Below, in pieces: positions 7,913-13,357 of a stretch of DNA of 13,357 nt. The translations under genes and the position numbers were made by a program. Origin of the DNA: an uncultured Clostridia bacterium (GTDB lineage: Bacteria; Bacillota; Clostridia; Christensenellales; UBA1242); assembly GCA_946487985.1 (NCBI GenBank), contig CAMLUY010000013.1, forward strand, positions 1-13,357, read 5' to 3'. Below the pieces are notes generated by a model, which worked only from the letters and a program-made list of their open reading frames with translations, was not told the origin of the DNA and made no database searches. Each line of letters starts with the position of its first letter. The stretch's first letter is position 1.

Positions 7913-8722
7913 TTATTGAAATTCAACCAATACTTTTGCTTGAACTTCAAGTTTGCCTACAAGCGCAGATGAGCTCAGCTCTTCGGCAAAAGAGCGATAC
8001 AAGCTGTTTGAGTAGTATACCGACTCTTCTTTGATATTGCAAACTTTCAAGTCATCTCTGCCAAGAAGCTTGGCTGCCTTTTCTTTGGCATTTTCAAGCG
8101 CGCTCATCAGTACATTTGAATATTCCTCTTCAAGGTTTGACACTTTATAGTTCAGACTGCGTATGCTTGAAACACCATTTTCAGTGGCGACATCAATATA
8201 CTTTTTCAAGTTGTCAAGGTCAGACACTTCAAAAGTGAAGCTTGTGATTGAATAATAGCCAACAAGTGTTTTGCCGCTGGTGTAGTCATAGCTTGGATAT
8301 GAGGTGTACGACTCGATTACGATAGACTGCGAATCAATTCCGCTGTCATTTAAAGCAGCAAGCACATTGTTGAACTGCTGAAAATTTTTGTCTTTTGCAT
8401 TCTTGATGTCAGCGTCAAGAGTTTCAATGACCGCTGTGACAACAGCGCTGTCTGGCGTGAGAGACTTTTTCGCGTTGCCAATAATGCAAATGCACATTTC
8501 ATCGCAAAAATCTTTTTCTGCTTCTGTGCTTGCAATGTCGTCAACTGGCTGAGTTTCAACAGCTGTTGTCTGGTTTGCTGTTTGACTGGTGACAGACGAT
8601 GAATCGGTGTACTCGACTACCTCTTCGGCCTGCGTGGTATGGGTAATCAACATACTGCCAAAAAATGCGCCAAGCAAAATCAGAATAACCATAATCATGA
8701 TTGTGATATTTCGAATTTTCAT
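7913..8722 (-). CDS. Membrane-anchored SIMPL-domain (DUF541/YggE-like) protein
   Basis: The start at 8722 has GGAGGT 4 nt upstream; a frame extending to 8758 lacks such a site. The product has 269 residues. Residues 5-27 form a signal anchor or uncleaved signal peptide. A Ser/Thr/Gln-rich linker (28-70) leads to the SIMPL domain at about 74-269. Family features visible are the opening IIGNAKKSLTPDSAVVTAVIET, the central GIDSQSIVIES with SYPSYDY, the VGYYSITSFTFEVSDLDNL segment and the late ALENAKEKAAKLLG helix. Family members form oligomeric envelope proteins in some bacteria, and YggE is linked to oxidative stress, but no common biochemical activity is established. Cys73, Cys77 and Cys79 cluster at the linker-domain border. 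The protein should face outside the membrane. Family call is good; function is unknown. Confidence 0.87.
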   Translation of the reverse strand: MKIRNITIMIMVILILLGAFFGSMLITHTTQAEEVVEYTDSSSVTSQTANQTTAVETQPVDDIASTEAEKDFCDEMCICIIGNAKKSLTPDSAVVTAVIETLDADIKNAKDKNFQQFNNVLAALNDSGIDSQSIVIESYTSYPSYDYTSGKTLVGYYSITSFTFEVSDLDNLKKYIDVATENGVSSIRSLNYKVSNLEEEYSNVLMSALENAKEKAAKLLGRDDLKVCNIKEESVYYSNSLYRSFAEELSSSALVGKLEVQAKVLVEFQ

Positions 8723-8850
8723 TTTTACCTCCGAAAATATCCTGCCCATGCATTGCAAAAATATTTATTGGCGGCAAATTTAGCAATAAAAAGTCAAAAA
8801 TATCCAAAAAATAAATAAAAAATCGATTTTTTTGTATTTTTTTTGCAATT
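8723..8850. other. Gap upstream of the SIMPL gene with inverted repeats
   Basis: It holds a 7-bp inverted repeat (TTTATTG at 8764-8770, CAATAAA at 8784-8790) and a palindrome AAAAAATCGATTTTTT (8817-8832) that could act as a weak A/T-only terminator for the YgjV gene. On the minus strand TTGACT (8792-8797) resembles a -35 box, but no good -10 lies at the right distance. A further 7-bp inverted repeat (8855-8874) straddles the end of the YgjV gene. Confidence 0.35.
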
Positions 8851-9387
8851 TCAAACCAAATATTTAAATTTGGTGATATTTTTATGCGAAAATGATTGCA
8901 TCACTACCAAAAACAGAACCAATACTTCAATCATGTCAAGCGCTGCATTTGTAAAGGTACTGCTCAGCAGGTTGTAGATTGCAATAATTATATTTGGTAA
9001 AATCATCAAAATTCTTGTTGCGTCCATATCGCTGACAAACATTGCCATATTGAAAAGCTCATATGCAACAACGGCAAGAATATCAATTTCGCTTTGCAAG
9101 CATAGGTTGCCAGCAATCAGATAAGCCGTTGAGAATATCAAAAATACAGATACAGGGCAGTTTTTTTCACTTTTTTCAAAGAAAAACAGTGTAAAAACGC
9201 GTACTATTGAAATAATGGTGTTGATGCCGCCTACAAAAACGCCTTGCGCAAGAAATGACGACGCATAAAAAAGATTGGCGAGAATCTGCACTGCAAAAAA
9301 GCGCCTCTTGTTATCGGTGAAATATGACATGCAAGTCAGCAGCAGTGCGACCCCTCCCAAAATTTGAGAAAGAATAAAACCTGTCAT
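8851..9387 (-). CDS. YgjV-family integral membrane protein
   Basis: The product has 178 residues, close to the length of E. coli YgjV (about 183). The start at 9387 is fixed by GGAGGAG a few bases upstream. About six or seven hydrophobic segments are visible (roughly 4-21, 32-70 in two parts, 78-94, 102-118, 123-141, 147-164). Family-like features are the N-terminal G-(x)n-SYFTDNKRRFFAVQ loop, the GVFVGGINTIISIVRVF helix, and the second-half pattern MDATRILMILPNIIIAIYN followed by a helix with an acidic start (LDMIEVL), which matches the layout of Imp-YgjV (PF10688) proteins. Their role is not well defined. The gene points the same way as the SIMPL gene with a 128-bp gap, so co-transcription is possible but unproven. 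Family call is good from memory of the pattern. Confidence 0.8.
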   Translation of the reverse strand: MTGFILSQILGGVALLLTCMSYFTDNKRRFFAVQILANLFYASSFLAQGVFVGGINTIISIVRVFTLFFFEKSEKNCPVSVFLIFSTAYLIAGNLCLQSEIDILAVVAYELFNMAMFVSDMDATRILMILPNIIIAIYNLLSSTFTNAALDMIEVLVLFLVVMQSFSHKNITKFKYLV

Positions 9388-9402
9388 TTCTCCTCCTCAA
9401 TC

Positions 9403-9408
9403 ATTATA
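9403..9408 (-). promoter_or_regulatory. -10 box of the YgjV-family gene
   Basis: A perfect TATAAT on the minus strand lies 15 nt before the SD-plus-start region. Transcription would begin near 9396-9397, leaving a leader of only about 10 nt that still contains GGAGGAG. No good -35 hexamer is visible, but long T-tracts on the plus strand (A-tracts on this strand) lie just upstream. Confidence 0.5.
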
Positions 9409-9422
9409 TTTTTTCAGCTTTA

Positions 9423-9487
9423 TTTTTGTGATATTGTTGTTTTTTATTTATTTTTTGATTTTTTTTGAATATTTTTTTGTTTTTTTT
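9423..9487. repeat. Series of T-tracts with near-helical spacing
   Basis: T-runs of five to eight bases lie at 9423-9427, 9440-9445, 9451-9456, 9459-9466, 9472-9478 and 9480-9487. The last five have centres about 8.5-12.5 bases apart, averaging close to one helical turn. Such phased tracts are expected to curve DNA, and A/T tracts upstream of a promoter can act as UP elements. They lie between two divergent genes. Confidence 0.45.
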
Positions 9488-9542
9488 AATTCAGGTAATT
9501 AACAGCAGAATTTCCATAAAAAATCAACATTTTTTTTAAAAA

Positions 9543-9563
9543 CAAATTTCTTTTTTAAATTTG
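9543..9563. promoter_or_regulatory. Inverted repeat CAAATTT-7-AAATTTG
   Basis: Two perfect 7-bp arms flank a 7-nt T-rich centre, about 80 bases upstream of the lipoprotein start. It is A/T-rich and may be chance, but it neighbours a second palindrome at 9582-9594. Confidence 0.25.
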
Positions 9564-9581
9564 AAAATGTATCAAAAATCG

Positions 9582-9594
9582 GCAAATCATTTGC
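9582..9594. promoter_or_regulatory. Perfect palindrome GCAAATcATTTGC, candidate operator
   Basis: Two exact 6-bp arms surround a single C. The right arm runs into TTGCAG (9591-9596), the most likely -35 region for the lipoprotein gene, so a bound protein would be well placed to block or assist RNA polymerase. It is the most GC-containing palindrome of this T-rich control region. The binding protein is unknown. Confidence 0.4.
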
Positions 9595-9628
9595 AGAAAA
9601 GAGTAAAAAATGCTAATATGTTTATACT
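9591..9628 (+). promoter_or_regulatory. Probable promoter of the giant lipoprotein gene
   Basis: Two readings are possible: TTGCAG, a 17-nt gap and TAATAT (9614-9619), or the better -10 TATACT (9623-9628) without a clear -35. Either places the start of transcription just before or within the AGGGAGAAGAGG ribosome-binding site region (9629-9640). Confidence 0.4.
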
Positions 9629-9644
9629 AGGGAGAAGAGGCGAA

Positions 9645-12600
9645 ATGAAGAAAAGTATATTTGCAATGTTCGTCATCATGCTCAGCGTGTTTTGCTTGAC
9701 GGCATGTGGCGAAAAAACAAGTGTAAGCGGAAAATTTAAGCAGAGCGAATATGTCATCTCAATCAATGATGAGATTGACTTTTTGTCTGAGCTTGACCAG
9801 CTTGAAGGCGTGACAAAAGAGTTTGTCAAACTGACTTCAAGCAACAGCAGCGTGCTTTCTCTTGAAGGCGACAAATTTGTTGCGCTCAAATCAGGCAACG
9901 CATATGTGCTTGCCTCCTTTGAAGGCAGAACTTTCGCTCGAACCTTGGTTACTGTAAAATACAGATTTTCTTCTCCAACAAATCTTCGAGTTGACGACAG
10001 TGGCCTTGTAGAGTGGGACGATGGCTTTGTTGTCATTGATGGCAACGCGGTTACTGCTGAAAGCTATGTACTTTCAATCGCGAAAGCGACAGACCTTGGC
10101 AGTGATGACATTGAAAACATGCATTACACCGAGTATGAATGTCAAAGCAGTTTCAGGCTGACAGAGCCAGGTTCATACTATGCAAAGATCAGGGCGGTTG
10201 GCACAAGTGAAATTGACGGCTCTGAAAACAGCACAACTGTTGTGCTCAACTACGGCACAATGATGGGGGCTGAAAACATCTTCTTGACTGTTTCTGACGA
10301 AATTGGTCAGGGACAGGCAACTCTGACATGGTCGGGAAGCCAGGGTGCAAAATATGACATCTTGATTGGCGGAACTCTTGTCGCAAACGATATTGAAAAC
10401 ACAAACTTTACATATGATTTTTCAAACATTGAAAACTCCTCCTCAACAGAAGTTCAAATCATTGCAAAAGACCCAGAAGGCGTGAAGTTGCCTCAAACAA
10501 GCACTATCACTGTTCGCAAACTTGCAGCGCCAACTATTACATACGGCGACTTGATTGTCAACGGCTTTCTTCAATGGTCAGGCATCGAAAACGCTTCAAA
10601 GTTTTCAGCGGTGCTTGAACATGACGGCTTTTCACAGAAGATTGATTACGATGCCGATGACAACTCTCAGCGCTTCTTTACCGACCTGAGCTCAGGCATA
10701 TACAATCTCAAAATGATTTCGGTGGGACAAACCACTGATGAAGGTTATTTCCTTTCAAGCAACCTTTCAAGTTCAAGCCAAATCACCTTTGCCAAGCTTG
10801 CAGAGCCGCAAGCCGAGGTGACATTTGAAGGCAAAAACGCACAATTCGACTTTACAAGTGATGGCTACAACAATACATACCTTATTGAATGGAGCACAGG
10901 CAGCACAGTTGTCAGCGGCGAAAGCGCAATGATTGAGCTTGGCAACTTGGCGGCTGGCGATTATCAGTTTAAAGTGACAGCTTTGCCAAACATCTCAGGC
11001 GGCAATGTTCAGCCATACTCAGAGGGCAGCGCCAGCACCTCAAACGTAATCAATTCCAATCCAATCACTATTGATTTCAAGGTTATGCCAGAAATAGGGC
11101 AAATCACGCACAGCCGTGACGGGGAAAATTCAGTCTTTACATTTGCAAGCCTGCCTGACGCAAACTATTACAGGCTTTACATAAATGGAAATCTCTTTGA
11201 AAGCTTTGTCCAAGAAGACGGCCAGATAAAATTCACAGTTGAAAATTTGCAGAACATTACGCCGTATGGCAGCACCTATCAAGTGCGTGTTGAAGCTGGA
11301 ATTTCAAATGAGGGCGGCAGAGACATTGCAATCAAAACAACAGCAGAGCGCACACTGACAATTCTCAGTGCGGTCAAAGAAAGCCAAAACCAAGATTATC
11401 ACATTTTCAGCTGGGAAAAACTGCCAGTTGATGCAGAGTATAAATACCAAATTTACAAGGTGGGCTCTGACTATCAGATACCTGAGGGCGCAGTTCCGAC
11501 AGAAGGCGTGACAACCGAAGGGCAAATTAATGAAGTTCACCGTTTGAGCGAAGGGTACTATGTCATAAGAATCACCTCGCTCAGCACTGACGACAATCTC
11601 TATCTTGACAGCGATTTCTACAACGACAACGGCGTTTTTACAAAAGAGTTTGTAATTACCAAACAGCTTGAAACGCCACAGGTAAAGTTTACCACAGACA
11701 ATGGCCTTCAACTTGAAATCATTGGCAGTGAAAATGTTGGCAAATTTGATGTATATATTGGCGGAGCTTTTGACAGCTCGGTTGCAGCTGGCGAGTCAGG
11801 ACAGACTGTAAAATATACTTTCAAATCTGGCAGCCTTGACAACGCAGGCAGGTACGACATCAAGGTTATTGCAAGCACTGGTGATCAGTACGATAGCACT
11901 ATCTATCCAAGCAGCAATCCGTTTGAACTGTCGATTACACGATTTCCTGTGCCTGAGTTTTCGGTAACTGACGTCTTTGCGAAGAATGGTCAGTGGACAA
12001 ACGAATATCTATCGGTAATTGTACCAACTGGCTCGACAGGCGCAAGCATGTACCACAATCAAGAGCTTGTAAACAAAGGCGGAGAAAACCAAATCGACCT
12101 CAACAGCACCGAGTTTGGCGATAATTTCGAAATCGATATCGTTCTGAATGCTGCCAACGCAAGTGGAAATGATTACTATCTTTCAAACAGCCGCACGTTA
12201 TCATTCAAGCGTGTTTCAGCACCAAGCAATTTCAACTACTACAATGGCGTGATTGCGTTCGATAATGACGATATCAATGTTGAGCGCAACTACATCAGTC
12301 TGACATTCAAAAACGGTGAAAACGGCGACCAAACCTTCTACTATCTTACAAGAGCAAACAATAAAAGCATTTCTTTACAGGAAATCTTTGATGAACTGAA
12401 TCAAAGCGATACCACTTTTGCACAAGCGCTTGCAAACTGCGAAAGCCTGCGTATTCAAATAAATGCAATGAAAAATGGACTGATTGGCGACGTGTACTAT
12501 CTGCCATCAACGCTTGGCACAACAACAAGCGGGCAGACTACATTGAACGTTGACAGGCTGACAGCTGCGAATCTGTCCTTTAATGCTCAGGATTTGACTA

Positions 12601-13357
12601 TTGAGTGGCAGGCAGCCCAAGCTAGCGGCACAACTTTTGACATCTACGTAGATGGCAAGGTCGCAAAGACAGACTTTACAGCAAACTCAATATCCATTTT
12701 CAATCTCGGAGATGTTGATTTCACAACCGCGCACCAAATCTTTGTAAAAAGCAAAAACAGCCGCTTCTTAGAGCCAGTTGATTCAAACACCATTACAGTA
12801 AAACAGCTTGCAAAAATAGGCAGTATCACCATCTCGACAGAGGGCGATGAAACCTATGCAACATTTGTGCTTGGCGGCGACCTGCTTTCAACAGAAGAGG
12901 TCCTTGTCAATGGCAGCAGCGACAATGTAGAGTTCACCGCAGGCGACAGCAGCGGCAGAATAGCGCTTTCAGACTTTGCCGGCAGCAGCACTTTCACATT
13001 TGAAGTGGTGGCAAAAAATGAAGGCAGCACAAACTTCTTCTTCAATTCAGATGTCACAACTTTTGAACTTGTGAACCTTGACACCAAAAATTCTGAATTT
13101 TCTGCAAAGCTTGACAGCAATATCATTTCATGGAATGATCTTTCGGCCGAACTCGTTGGACACAACATTAATCCAATACAGTACATTTTGAATGTCACAG
13201 CAAACAATAAAAACTACACAATCACCTTGACCGAAAACCAGTTTGAATTGCAAAGCCTCGAACAGGCAATCAAAGAAGTGATTACTGGCGAAGCCAGCAT
13301 TGAAGTTGTCGCAACGGTCGCAAATCCATACACGCTGGCATCAGGCAGCAATCAGGC
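9645..13357 (+). CDS. Giant lipoprotein with BIG2-like and tandem FN3/Ig-like modules, 3' partial
   Basis: The frame runs from the ATG at 9645, 4 nt after GAAGAGG, to the window edge without a stop: 1237 complete codons. Residues 1-20 are a lipoprotein signal peptide with lipobox LTAC and Cys21 as the predicted lipidated residue. Residues about 30-106 resemble a BIG2 domain (SSNSSVLSLEGDKFVALKSGNAYVLA). About twelve modules of roughly 85-115 residues follow, beginning near 9963, 10254, 10525, 10800, 11085, 11367, 11670, 11945, 12216, 12561, 12810 and 13080. Most begin after a [KR]-L/V junction (VRKLAAP, FAKLAEP, TKQLETP, FKRVSAP) and carry a central W/F and a YxIYVxG-type strand, as in fibronectin-III or Ig folds. 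The protein should be tethered to the outer face of the membrane as a long stalk, perhaps an adhesin or binding scaffold; no catalytic domain is visible so far. Confidence 0.88.
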   Translation, partial: MKKSIFAMFVIMLSVFCLTACGEKTSVSGKFKQSEYVISINDEIDFLSELDQLEGVTKEFVKLTSSNSSVLSLEGDKFVALKSGNAYVLASFEGRTFARTLVTVKYRFSSPTNLRVDDSGLVEWDDGFVVIDGNAVTAESYVLSIAKATDLGSDDIENMHYTEYECQSSFRLTEPGSYYAKIRAVGTSEIDGSENSTTVVLNYGTMMGAENIFLTVSDEIGQGQATLTWSGSQGAKYDILIGGTLVANDIENTNFTYDFSNIENSSSTEVQIIAKDPEGVKLPQTSTITVRKLAAPTITYGDLIVNGFLQWSGIENASKFSAVLEHDGFSQKIDYDADDNSQRFFTDLSSGIYNLKMISVGQTTDEGYFLSSNLSSSSQITFAKLAEPQAEVTFEGKNAQFDFTSDGYNNTYLIEWSTGSTVVSGESAMIELGNLAAGDYQFKVTALPNISGGNVQPYSEGSASTSNVINSNPITIDFKVMPEIGQITHSRDGENSVFTFASLPDANYYRLYINGNLFESFVQEDGQIKFTVENLQNITPYGSTYQVRVEAGISNEGGRDIAIKTTAERTLTILSAVKESQNQDYHIFSWEKLPVDAEYKYQIYKVGSDYQIPEGAVPTEGVTTEGQINEVHRLSEGYYVIRITSLSTDDNLYLDSDFYNDNGVFTKEFVITKQLETPQVKFTTDNGLQLEIIGSENVGKFDVYIGGAFDSSVAAGESGQTVKYTFKSGSLDNAGRYDIKVIASTGDQYDSTIYPSSNPFELSITRFPVPEFSVTDVFAKNGQWTNEYLSVIVPTGSTGASMYHNQELVNKGGENQIDLNSTEFGDNFEIDIVLNAANASGNDYYLSNSRTLSFKRVSAPSNFNYYNGVIAFDNDDINVERNYISLTFKNGENGDQTFYYLTRANNKSISLQEIFDELNQSDTTFAQALANCESLRIQINAMKNGLIGDVYYLPSTLGTTTSGQTTLNVDRLTAANLSFNAQDLTIEWQAAQASGTTFDIYVDGKVAKTDFTANSISIFNLGDVDFTTAHQIFVKSKNSRFLEPVDSNTITVKQLAKIGSITISTEGDETYATFVLGGDLLSTEEVLVNGSSDNVEFTAGDSSGRIALSDFAGSSTFTFEVVAKNEGSTNFFFNSDVTTFELVNLDTKNSEFSAKLDSNIISWNDLSAELVGHNINPIQYILNVTANNKNYTITLTENQFELQSLEQAIKEVITGEASIEVVATVANPYTLASGSNQ

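Noticed and set aside
8723..8758. Longer start for the SIMPL protein at 8758
   Set aside because: The added residues precede the signal anchor and have no Shine-Dalgarno site, whereas the ATG at 8722 has GGAGGT 4 nt upstream.
9410..9560. Replication-origin-like AT-rich region
   Set aside because: No DnaA-box cluster or origin-linked gene is nearby; it is better explained as a divergent promoter region.
9587..10045. Antisense open frame opposite the lipoprotein start, and similar ones at 11304-11711, 12346-12528, 12644-12832 and 12854-13207
   Set aside because: All lie opposite the continuous lipoprotein frame, lack ribosome-binding sites and have low-complexity Ser/Leu/Phe-rich sequences typical of shadow frames.

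Overview
The window looks like a chromosomal stretch of a low-GC, Gram-positive-type (Firmicutes/Clostridia-like), probably host-associated anaerobe. This rests on strong GGAGG-type Shine-Dalgarno sites, a TTG start, a short LTAC lipobox, an XRE regulator, BspA-type leucine-rich repeats, InlB B-repeats and GLUG repeats, and T-rich intergenic DNA between clearly less AT-rich genes. The standard genetic code fits: TGA, TAG and TAA all act as stops. Genus cannot be read from the sequence. No rRNA, tRNA, IS element, phage gene or CRISPR array is visible.

Layout. (1) 3-3293 (+): the 3' part of a large BspA-like leucine-rich-repeat surface protein whose start lies upstream of the window; it ends in a good terminator. 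(2) 3294-3595: a promoter region ending in an extended -10 box and a G-rich ribosome-binding site. (3) 3596-7264 (+): a 1222-residue fusion of a cytoplasmic XRE helix-turn-helix, a single membrane helix, an HtrA-like serine protease with an apparently complete triad, about seven InlB-type repeats and a GLUG-repeat tail. (4) 7261-7731 (+): a 156-residue membrane protein overlapping the fusion gene by 4 nt, then a terminator. (5) Minus strand: a membrane-anchored SIMPL-domain protein (7913-8722) and a YgjV-family membrane protein (8851-9387). (6) A T-rich divergent control region (9388-9644) with a perfect palindrome. (7) 9645 to the window end (+): a giant lipoprotein of at least 1237 residues, with a BIG2-like domain and about twelve fibronectin/Ig-like modules, still open at the edge.

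The window is dominated by cell-surface functions. The most unusual element is the regulator-protease fusion: a DNA-binding domain tethered through the membrane to a protease and roughly 900 residues of adhesin-type repeats, co-translated with a small membrane protein. A reasonable but unproven reading is a one-piece sensor of the cell surface or environment that controls genes such as the neighbouring surface proteins. Three start sites were set differently from the longest open frame (3596, 7261, 8722) from ribosome-binding-site and promoter evidence.
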